Assembly (NCBI GenBank): GCA_016716715.1
Contig: JADJVE010000010.1
Coordinates: forward strand, 1 to 64,000
DNA length: 64,000 nt
Direction: 5' to 3'
DNA from: Acidobacteriota bacterium
GTDB lineage: Bacteria > Acidobacteriota > Thermoanaerobaculia > UBA5066
Below are positions 57,263-64,000 of this stretch, piece by piece. How positions within the stretch are numbered: position 1 is the stretch's first letter; each line of letters begins with the position of its first letter. The notes under the pieces were generated by a model, which had not been told where the DNA came from, searched no databases, and saw only the letters and a program-made list of their open reading frames with translations. The translations under genes were made by a program, and so were the position numbers.

Positions 57263-59263
57263 CTACTTCGTCCCCTTCAGGTTCTGCTCGAAGAAGCGGA
57301 TCACGTGCCCCATCGAAAGCACCTGGTTCGCGCGCTTGCTCGCGCCGTGGCCTTCGTCCGCGAAGAGGATGAGCGGCGCGGGGATGCCGCGCTTCTCGAG
57401 GAGGTCGTGGACCTGAATCGCCTCCCCCGCCGGCACGCGCGGGTCGTTCACGCCCTGGATCACGAGGAGCGGCGCCTTCACGCGGTCGAGGTACGTCACG
57501 GGGCTGAGCTTCTTCAGGGCATCGGCGTCCTTGTCGGGGTCGCCGTACTCCGAGATGCGCAGGATCCGACGGTACGGCGCCGTGTTGCGAAGAAACGTCT
57601 CGAGGTTCGAGATGCCGACCTCCGCCGCGCCCGCGTCGTACGTCCCGGCGAACATCGTCATCGCGACGAGCGTCGCGTACCCGCCGTAGCTGCCGCCCGT
57701 GACGCCCACTTTCGGCGCCTTCCCGTTGCGGCCCCAGTTCGCGCGGATCCACTTCCCGGCGTCGTCGATGTCCGAGATCACGTCGAGGCGCTTCGGCCCG
57801 TTGTCGGCGTCCAGCCACGTCTTGCCGTAGCCGTCGCTCCCGCGCACGTTCGGCTCGACGTAGACGAAGCCCGCGTCGACGAACATCTGCGCGTACGGCG
57901 AGAAGCCGGGCGTCGCCTGCGCCTCCGGCCCGCCGTGGAACTCGACGATCACGGGGCACGGATCCTGAGCGGCGTTCTCCCCCGGCGCGCAGCCCTTCGG
58001 AAAGCGCACGAACATCGGGATCTTCGTGCCGTCCTTCGCCGGGTACGTCATGAGTTTCGCGGAGACGAACGCCGGGAGATCGACTTCGGGCGCCGACGGG
58101 AGGACCCACTGCGTGAGGATCTTCTTTTCCCAGTCCCAGACGTAGCTCGTGCGCGGGGCCTGGGCCGTCTCGACGCCGATCGTGACGAAGCGCCCGTCCG
58201 GCGTGGCCGAGCCCGCGTAGACCTGGTCGGCGTCCTTCGGGAGCGGGAGATCCACCGGGGCAAACGTCTTCGCGTCGAGGACCTTAAGGCGCGAGTACCC
58301 GCCGTCGTTGAGCGAGGCGTAGACGTGGCGGCGCGGGAGGTCGATCGAGAACCCCGCGACGTCCATCCCGGCCGGAGCGAGAACCTCGACGAAGCTCTTC
58401 GCCGTCGCGTCGCCGCCTTTCTTCCAGCGGTAGAGGCGCCGGAAGTCCGAGAACTTGTTCGTCCGGACGAGGAGCTCGTCCGGCTGGGCCGCGTACGCCG
58501 CGTCCCACTCCGTCGCCTCGCCCGCACCGAGAAGCGGCGTGAACGCCTTCGTCGCGGGCACGTACTCGGCGTACTCGGTCGAGAACGAGCCCGTCGCCTT
58601 CACGAGCAGGAGGCGCAGGCCGGCGCCCGTCCCCGCGTGATCCGCGACCGCCCAGAGGCCCTTCTCCCCGAAGACGAGCGTCTTCGTCCCCGACGCGAGG
58701 TCGTAGCGGTAGATCGCATAGCTGTCGGCCGCGACGTCGTTCGCGTGGAAGTAGAGGTCCTTCCCGTCCTCCGAGACGAAGTCGAGGAACGTCTGGACCT
58801 TCTCCGTCTTCTGGACCGTCTTCAGCGCCCCGCCGCCGGCCGGCTGCAGGTAGAGGCCGGGATTCTCCTGTCCGCCGACGTCGCGCGACAGGACGAGCCA
58901 CTTGCCGTCCGGCGTGACCGCGTCGATCGACGTCCGGTCCTCGCCGCCCGTCATCTGCACGGGGAACGCCTTCGGGGCGTTCAGGCGGAAGACCTGCGAC
59001 GTGCCCGTGATGCGCCAGCCGAAATAGAGGCTCGAGCCATCCGGCGAGACGATGCCGAGGCCGGGCGAGCGGACGTCGAGCATCGTCTGGATGCGCCGCG
59101 AGACTGCCCCGTCCAGAGGAGGCGCCGCGTACTTCGCGACGACGGAGGCCGGAACGCTCTCGGCGCCGTGGCCGGAATAGCCGGGCTGCTGGGAAAACGC
59201 GGAAGACGAACCCCCGGCGGCAAGAAGCGCGACGAGAACGGCCGCGGCGCGAACACCCTTCAT
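57263..59263 (-). CDS. Prolyl oligopeptidase (S9) family peptidase
   Basis: A 666-residue exported protein with a signal peptide ending about residue 25 (SSSAFSQQ). Residues about 45-410 are a beta-propeller (IVSPDGSSLYFGW, AVTPDGKWLVLS, FVSEDGKDLYF, ATPDGRFVTIG). The alpha/beta hydrolase domain follows with catalytic S525 in GGSYGGYATL, aspartate in VIQGVNDPRVP and histidine in ADEGHGASKR. It resembles dipeptidyl- or acylaminoacyl-peptidases of the S9C type. ATG 59263 has AAGGAG seven bases upstream. It is convergent with the NamZ fusion gene, leaving one base between the stops. Confidence 0.93.
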   Translation of the reverse strand: MKGVRAAAVLVALLAAGGSSSAFSQQPGYSGHGAESVPASVVAKYAAPPLDGAVSRRIQTMLDVRSPGLGIVSPDGSSLYFGWRITGTSQVFRLNAPKAFPVQMTGGEDRTSIDAVTPDGKWLVLSRDVGGQENPGLYLQPAGGGALKTVQKTEKVQTFLDFVSEDGKDLYFHANDVAADSYAIYRYDLASGTKTLVFGEKGLWAVADHAGTGAGLRLLLVKATGSFSTEYAEYVPATKAFTPLLGAGEATEWDAAYAAQPDELLVRTNKFSDFRRLYRWKKGGDATAKSFVEVLAPAGMDVAGFSIDLPRRHVYASLNDGGYSRLKVLDAKTFAPVDLPLPKDADQVYAGSATPDGRFVTIGVETAQAPRTSYVWDWEKKILTQWVLPSAPEVDLPAFVSAKLMTYPAKDGTKIPMFVRFPKGCAPGENAAQDPCPVIVEFHGGPEAQATPGFSPYAQMFVDAGFVYVEPNVRGSDGYGKTWLDADNGPKRLDVISDIDDAGKWIRANWGRNGKAPKVGVTGGSYGGYATLVAMTMFAGTYDAGAAEVGISNLETFLRNTAPYRRILRISEYGDPDKDADALKKLSPVTYLDRVKAPLLVIQGVNDPRVPAGEAIQVHDLLEKRGIPAPLILFADEGHGASKRANQVLSMGHVIRFFEQNLKGTK

Positions 59264-59334
59264 AGAGATCTCCTTAGAAGGTAATACGGTCGGCCCCGCA
59301 GCAGGTTTCGGCGGAGCGCGCACTCCGCCGCCCA

Positions 59335-59360
59335 CTCCCCTCTTACCCTTCTAAGAAATC
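59335..59360 (+). repeat. Pyrimidine-rich interspersed repeat, copy 6
   Basis: CTCCCCTCTTACCCTTCTAAG followed by AAATCCCCC, in the 123-base gap between the S9 peptidase start and the DUF1499 stop. The only intergenic full copy. A partial copy in reverse orientation lies at about 59271-59286, at the ribosome binding site of the peptidase. Confidence 0.5.
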
Positions 59361-59386
59361 CCCCGGGCGCGAAGCGCGCCGCGCCG

Positions 59387-59812
59387 TCAGCCTCCGAGCT
59401 TCGCCCGGATGGCCTCGACGCGCTTGCGGTTCACGCCGAGGTCCGAACGCCCGACGCGCGAGGCCGAGCGGACGTTCACGACCTTCGCGGCCTCGTCCAC
59501 CTCGAGCTCCACGTCGTCCACGAAGCCGAACAGCGCGCTCTTGAAGGTCAGGCGGACGTACCCCGGCGCCTCCTCCGCGACCCTCGTCCGGGGGAAGGAG
59601 AGTGCCGCCGCCTTGACACGGGCGAGAGCGTCGGCCGCCGGGCCGGTGAACGGAAACGGCGCGATGCGGTGCGCCTCGTCCGTCGCCGTGGACAGGACGC
59701 AGTTCGGCGTGGCCGGGCAGGGCGATAGACGCGACATGGGCGGGGCTCCTGTGCAGGCAGAGGCGAAGACAGCTGCGAACGCGAGAGCTGCGGGGCGAAG
59801 TCGAGTGTTCAC
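59387..59812 (-). CDS. DUF1499 family lipoprotein
   Basis: A 141-residue protein with a lipoprotein signal (FAAVFASAC, lipidated C20). The DUF1499 pattern is present: PCPATPNCVLSTATDEAHRI, then FVDDVELEVDEAAKVVNVRSASRVGRSDLGVNRKRVEAIR (quoted in part: ASRVGRSDLGVNRKR). The function of DUF1499 is unknown; members lie in membranes of many Gram-negatives. The GTG at 59812 is seven bases after the gltB stop, so it is the downstream gene of the gltB operon, where gltD might have been expected. Confidence 0.85.
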   Translation of the reverse strand: MNTRLRPAALAFAAVFASACTGAPPMSRLSPCPATPNCVLSTATDEAHRIAPFPFTGPAADALARVKAAALSFPRTRVAEEAPGYVRLTFKSALFGFVDDVELEVDEAAKVVNVRSASRVGRSDLGVNRKRVEAIRAKLGG

Positions 59813-59819
59813 CCTGACT

Positions 59820-62800
59820 CTACGCCGGCCGGGCCAGGGACGGTTTCTCTTCTCCGCGTGCCGGCGCGGCCTGCGGGACCGGCTGCGCCAAAGGCGGCGC
59901 CGCCTTCGGCGTCACCCGGCGGAACGCCGAGCGGGCGGCTGGCCAGCCGGAGAGGATCGCCTGCGCGATCCCGCTGCCGGTCCGCTCGGCGTGCGCGACG
60001 AGGAGCGGCACGAGCGCCGCGTCGTCCGCGGGCGAGAGCGCGTCGACCGTGACGAGCTCCGTGTTGCAGCGCGTCGAAAAGAGCGCGTCCTCGTCGAGGA
60101 CGTAGGCGAGGCCGTTCGTCATCCCGGCGCCGAAGTTCGCGCCCGTCCTTCCGAGGACGACGACCGTCCCGCCCGTCATGTACTCGCAGCCGTGCGCGCC
60201 GACGCCCTCGACGACGGCGACGGCGCCGGAGTTCCGCACGGCGAAGCGGTCGCCCGCCCGGCCCGCGGCGAAGAGGCGCCCCGCCGTCGCGCCGTAGAGC
60301 GCCGCATTGCCGAGAAGGGCCTGCTCCCGCGCCCGCGCGATGTACCCCGCGCGCGGGTACGGGCGGATCACGATCTCGGCGCCCGAGAGGCCCTTGCCGA
60401 CGCCGTCGTTCGCCTCGCCCTCGAGCTCGAGCGTCAGGCCGCGGATCGCGAACGCCCCGAAGCTCTGCCCCGCCGGGCCGCGGAACTTGAGGCGCACGGC
60501 GCCGGGCGGCAGCGACCCGAACGTCCGGACGAGCTCGCCGGAGAGGTGCGTGCCGACCGAGAGGTTGTGATTGCGCACCTCGAACGTCCCGGAGTAGGCG
60601 CGGCCCGTGCCGAGGCTGACGGCGACGTGCGGCGCGAGCTCGCTGTCGAGGGACGGGAACTGCGGCCCCGTGCGCGGCCGGTCGTTGCGCAGCTGCATCC
60701 GGCGGCGAGGGGATGCCTCGTCGCCGGCCCTCTGGAGGAGCAGCGACAGGTCGAGGAGCCGCGACCGGGGCGACTCGGGGCGTTCGATGCGCGTCAGGAG
60801 GTCCGCGCGGCCCACGATCTCGTCGATCGTCCGCGCGCCGAGCGACGCGAGGAGCTCGCGCACGTCCTCCGCGAGGTGAAGGAAGTACGCCATGACCATC
60901 TCGGGCGTCCCGCGGTACTTCTTCCGGAGGTCCTCGCGCTGCGTCGCGACGCCCGTCGGGCACGTGTTGAGGTGGCACTGGCGCGCCATCGCGCAACCGG
61001 CCGCCACGAGCGGCGCCGTCCCGAAGCCGAAAGCCTCGGCGCCGAGGCAGGCGGCGATCACGACGTCCTTCGCCGTGCGCAGGCCGCCGTCCACGCGCAC
61101 CTCGATCCGGCGCCTGAGGCCGTTCTCGACGAGCGCCTGCTGCGTTTCGGCGAGGCCGAGCTCCCACGGCGAGCCGGCGTGCTTGATGGAGGAGAGCGGC
61201 GAGGCTCCCGTGCCGCCCGAATGGCCCGCGATGAGGACGTAGTCGGCGAACGCCTTGGCGACGCCGGCCGCAACACGCCCGACGCCGGCCTCCGACACGA
61301 GCTTCACGCCGATTCGCGCCTTCGGGTTGACCTCCTTCAGGTCGTGGATGAGCTGCGCGAGGTCCTCGATCGAGTAGATGTCGTGGTGCGGCGGCGGCGA
61401 GATGAGGGCGATGCCCGGCACCGCGTGCCTCAGGCGCGCGATGAGGGGCGAGTTCTTGTGCGCGGGCAGCTGGCCGCCCTCGCCCGGCTTGGCGCCCTGC
61501 GCGACCTTGATCTCCAGCTCGTCGGCGCGGACCAGGTACTCCGCCGTCACGCCGAAGCGCGCCGAGGCCACCTGCTTGATCTTGTTGTCCCGCCGCTCGG
61601 CGCCCGAGCCCGTCCACGTGGCGGGGTCCTCGCCGCCCTCGCCGGAGTTCGAGCGCGCGCCGAGGCGGTTCATCGCGATCGCGAGCGTCTCGTGCGCCTC
61701 GGGCGAGAGCGCCCCGAGCGACATCGCCGAGACGATGAAGCGCTTTGCGATCTCGGAAGCGGACTCGACCTCCTCGACGCCGACGGGAGCCGCCGGGGCG
61801 AAGCCGACCAGATCCCGAGGGACGGACGGGGCGCGGGCGTCCGCCTTCGTCCGGAATTCCGCCCACGCCTCCTCCGAGCCCTTCGCGGCCTTCTGCAGCG
61901 AGACGACGACGGGCGGCGCCCACGCGTGCTCCTCGGCGTCCTTGCGGTACCGCACGCGGCCGTGGTCCGGCAGCGCGACGCCCTCGAACGCGGCCCGGTG
62001 CGCGGATAGAGCGTCCTCGGCGATCTCGGCGAAGCCGAGGCCGCCCAGCGGCGACGCCGTCCCTCGGAAGCACTTCTCCATGACCTCGGGACCGAGGCCG
62101 AGCGCGTCGTACACCTGCCCGCCGCAGTAGGACGACAGAGCCGAGATCCCCATCTTCGCGAGGACCTTCCTCAGGCCCTTCTCCGCCGACGCGCGAAATG
62201 CGGCCGCCGCGTCGCCTTCGATTCCGTCCTTCGCCGCGAGCGCGCGGACGGAGGCGAGCGCGAGCCACGGGTGCACCGCCTCGGCGCCGAAGCCGTGCAG
62301 GACCGCCAGGTGGTGGACGTCGCGCGCGTCGCCGGCCTCGACGACGAGGCCGACGCGGTAGCGGAGGCCGGCGCGCAGCAGGTGTTCGCGTACGGCGCCG
62401 AGCGCGAGGAGCGCCGGGATCGCCGCGCGCTCCCGGGTCATACCCTTGTCCGTGATGACGAGGATCTCCGCGCCCGCGCGCACGGCTTCCTCCGCACGCA
62501 CCGCGAGCGCGTCGAGCGCGGCGACGAGGCCCTCGGCGCCGGAGGCCGCCTCCCACGTCGCGTCGAGGACGACCGGCCCGAACTCGGCGGCCGCGCGGAT
62601 CGCTGCGGCGTCGTCCTCGAGGAGGACGGGGTGCTCGAGACTCAGGAAGTGCGCGTCGCCCGGCTCCTCGAGGAGGAGCGAGCCGCCCCTCCCGAGGTCC
62701 ATGCGCAGCGACATGACCGCCGTCTCGCGCAGCGAGTCGATGGGCGGGTTCGTGACCTGGGCGAAGCGCTGGCGGAAGAACGCGTAGAGCGGCTGGGGCG

Positions 62801-64000
62801 ACTTCGAGAGCGGCGGGATCGGCGCGTCGTCGCCCATCGAGAAGACGGGCTCCTGCCCGGCCGCCGAAGGCGCGAGGACGTAGCGCAGATCCTCCACGCC
62901 CCACCCGTGCGCCGCCTGCCGGAGGAGAAGCTCGGGTTCCGGCAGGGCCTCCCGGGGGCGCGGCGAAGGGGTCACGTGCCTCACGTGGCGCCCGGCCCAC
63001 TCCCCCCACGGACGGCGCAGCGCGAGGCGCGACTTCACGTCCGCGTCGAGGAGGATCTCGCCGGTCGCCGTGTCGACCGCGATCGTCTCGCCGGGGCCGA
63101 GGCGGCCGCTCGCGACGACGTGCTCGTGGTCGAGATCCACGATTCCCGCCTCGGACGCGGCGGCGACGTGGCCGTCGTCCGCGATCTTCCAGCGCAGGGG
63201 CCTGAGGCCGGAGCGGTCGAGGTGCGCGCCCGCGACGATGCCGTCCGTGAACGCGACGGCCGCCGGGCCGTCCCACGGCTCGATAAGACCGGCGTGAAAG
63301 TCGTAGAACGCGCGGAGCGCCTCCGGCAGGTGCCCCTGCGGCGCGTCCGGGATCAGCATCGTGAGGGCGTGCAGCGGGTCGCGCCCCGAGCGCACGAGGA
63401 GCTCGAGCGCCTCGTCGAGGCTCGTCGAGTCGCTGCCCTCGTCCGTGAGAACCGGGAGCAAGCGCCGGAGGCGGTCGCCCCAGAGCGGCGAGGACAGCTC
63501 GGGCTCGCGCGCGCGCATCGCGTTGCGGTTGCCCCAGAGCGTGTTGATCTCGCCGTTGTGCGCGAGGAGGTGGAACGGCTGCGCGAGCGCCCAGCTCGGA
63601 AGCGTGTTCGTCGAGTAGCGCTGGTGGAAGACGGCGACGCTCGTCGCGTAGTCGGGATCCTCGAGGTCCGGGTAGAACGCCTTCAGCTCCGTCCCGGTGA
63701 GAAGCGCCTTGTAGACGAGCGTCCGGTGCGAGAGCGACACGACCCAGAAACCGTCGAGCCCCTCGGCCCGGGCGTGGCGCGCGGCGACGCGGCCCGCGAG
63801 GTACAGGCGGCGCTCCCACTCGTCCGCGTCGGCGAGAGGCGGCGGCGTCAGGAGCGCGTGCACGACGGACGGCCGCGACGTCCCGGCCCAGCCCCCGAGG
63901 CGGCCCGTCCGGACCGGCACGTCGCGCCAGCCCGCGAACGGCAGTCCCTCGTCCGCGAAGGTCTTCTCGACGAGAGCGGCCGCTTTCACCTCTCCGCCGC
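59820..64000 (-). CDS. gltB: Glutamate synthase large subunit GltB (5' end outside the window)
   Basis: The last 1393 codons of a GltB of about 1500 residues; translation remains open at the window edge, so the GTG at 63989 is internal and the N-terminal glutaminase cysteine lies outside. The visible part contains the end of the amidotransferase domain (VFHQRYSTNTLPSW, LAHNGEINTLWGN), the central domain, the FMN-binding synthase domain (SGEGGEDPATW, HHDIYSIEDLAQLIHDL, SGGTGASPLSSIKHAG), the 3Fe-4S ligands in CAMARQCHLNTCPTG, and the C-terminal beta-helix (GGTVVVLGRTGANFGAGM) (quoted in part). It makes glutamate from glutamine and 2-oxoglutarate. The subunit gltD is not seen downstream. Confidence 0.96.
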   Translation of the reverse strand, partial: GGEVKAAALVEKTFADEGLPFAGWRDVPVRTGRLGGWAGTSRPSVVHALLTPPPLADADEWERRLYLAGRVAARHARAEGLDGFWVVSLSHRTLVYKALLTGTELKAFYPDLEDPDYATSVAVFHQRYSTNTLPSWALAQPFHLLAHNGEINTLWGNRNAMRAREPELSSPLWGDRLRRLLPVLTDEGSDSTSLDEALELLVRSGRDPLHALTMLIPDAPQGHLPEALRAFYDFHAGLIEPWDGPAAVAFTDGIVAGAHLDRSGLRPLRWKIADDGHVAAASEAGIVDLDHEHVVASGRLGPGETIAVDTATGEILLDADVKSRLALRRPWGEWAGRHVRHVTPSPRPREALPEPELLLRQAAHGWGVEDLRYVLAPSAAGQEPVFSMGDDAPIPPLSKSPQPLYAFFRQRFAQVTNPPIDSLRETAVMSLRMDLGRGGSLLLEEPGDAHFLSLEHPVLLEDDAAAIRAAAEFGPVVLDATWEAASGAEGLVAALDALAVRAEEAVRAGAEILVITDKGMTRERAAIPALLALGAVREHLLRAGLRYRVGLVVEAGDARDVHHLAVLHGFGAEAVHPWLALASVRALAAKDGIEGDAAAAFRASAEKGLRKVLAKMGISALSSYCGGQVYDALGLGPEVMEKCFRGTASPLGGLGFAEIAEDALSAHRAAFEGVALPDHGRVRYRKDAEEHAWAPPVVVSLQKAAKGSEEAWAEFRTKADARAPSVPRDLVGFAPAAPVGVEEVESASEIAKRFIVSAMSLGALSPEAHETLAIAMNRLGARSNSGEGGEDPATWTGSGAERRDNKIKQVASARFGVTAEYLVRADELEIKVAQGAKPGEGGQLPAHKNSPLIARLRHAVPGIALISPPPHHDIYSIEDLAQLIHDLKEVNPKARIGVKLVSEAGVGRVAAGVAKAFADYVLIAGHSGGTGASPLSSIKHAGSPWELGLAETQQALVENGLRRRIEVRVDGGLRTAKDVVIAACLGAEAFGFGTAPLVAAGCAMARQCHLNTCPTGVATQREDLRKKYRGTPEMVMAYFLHLAEDVRELLASLGARTIDEIVGRADLLTRIERPESPRSRLLDLSLLLQRAGDEASPRRRMQLRNDRPRTGPQFPSLDSELAPHVAVSLGTGRAYSGTFEVRNHNLSVGTHLSGELVRTFGSLPPGAVRLKFRGPAGQSFGAFAIRGLTLELEGEANDGVGKGLSGAEIVIRPYPRAGYIARAREQALLGNAALYGATAGRLFAAGRAGDRFAVRNSGAVAVVEGVGAHGCEYMTGGTVVVLGRTGANFGAGMTNGLAYVLDEDALFSTRCNTELVTVDALSPADDAALVPLLVAHAERTGSGIAQAILSGWPAARSAFRRVTPKAAPPLAQPVPQAAPARGEEKPSLARPA

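Noticed and set aside
59809..63819. 1336-codon minus-strand frame alongside gltB
   Set aside because: Same strand, other frame, Arg/Gly/Pro-rich; the gltB frame has all expected motifs.
1..64000. tRNA, rRNA, riboswitch or CRISPR elements
   Set aside because: Gaps between genes are short and I found no cloverleaf, rRNA segment, regular spaced repeat or riboswitch core. A covariance-model search would be needed to exclude small RNAs.

Overview
This is a GC-rich, gene-dense bacterial chromosome segment. There are no tRNA or rRNA genes, no insertion sequences and no CRISPR array, and no stretch over 300 bases lacks a gene. Gram-negative traits (a GT9 LPS-type glycosyltransferase, an outer-membrane porin, lipoproteins) occur together with type IV pilus genes, multiheme cytochromes, an NrfD-type quinol complex, DUF4097 and DUF4388 proteins, and an ECF sigma/anti-sigma pair. 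This combination best fits Acidobacteriota (perhaps a Thermoanaerobaculia-like lineage). That assignment is inference, and another deep Gram-negative phylum such as Myxococcota is possible.

Layout. 1-1046: end of a GT9 glycosyltransferase and a DUF3108 protein. 1078-9112: type IV pilus motor and regulators pilB, pilT, pilC, pilS, pilR, with a vapBC toxin-antitoxin pair between pilB and pilT; then a DUF192 lipoprotein and an orphan cytosolic histidine kinase. 10799-16327: two tandem paralogous secreted proteins, the first split by a 2-base frameshift. 16575-22265: a BNR-type propeller, an FmdB zinc ribbon, a DUF4388 protein, moeA, a DinB-like protein and a membrane protein. 22345-26809 (minus): DUF4097 protein, ECF sigma factor, zinc-finger anti-sigma with HEAT repeats, and a larger DUF4097 protein. 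26909-32218: terC, a site-2 protease, a CoA-transferase, an O-methyltransferase and a beta-lactamase-like hydrolase. 32215-36606 (minus): LD-carboxypeptidase, metal ABC permease and binding protein, porin and a small His/Cys protein. 36641-42289: PQQ-type sugar dehydrogenase, STAS protein and a beta-helix protein. 42306-47193: lysA, a NagZ-like GH3 lipoprotein and an amidohydrolase. 47165-54625 (minus): a frameshifted DUF2339-like membrane protein, then an electron-transport operon (Rieske, cytochrome b fused to nine c-type haem sites, tetraheme c, four-cluster FeS protein, NrfD). 54799-64000: a beta-lactamase/NamZ fusion, an S9 peptidase, a DUF1499 lipoprotein and most of gltB.

Four themes cross gene boundaries. 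(1) Four secreted proteins with three unrelated N-terminal halves share the same paired C-terminal module of about 2 x 225 residues; two of them also share an undescribed repeated N-terminal domain. (2) Many genes have a TAnnnT -10 hexamer ending only 5-9 bases before the start codon, which implies leaderless or nearly leaderless transcripts. (3) A pyrimidine-rich repeat of about 25-40 bases recurs at least six times, always on the + strand, including inside coding sequence. (4) The electron-transport operon contains a cytochrome b / nonaheme cytochrome c fusion. Several genes (LD-carboxypeptidase, NagZ-like GH3, NamZ, beta-lactamase-like hydrolases) point to peptidoglycan turnover.
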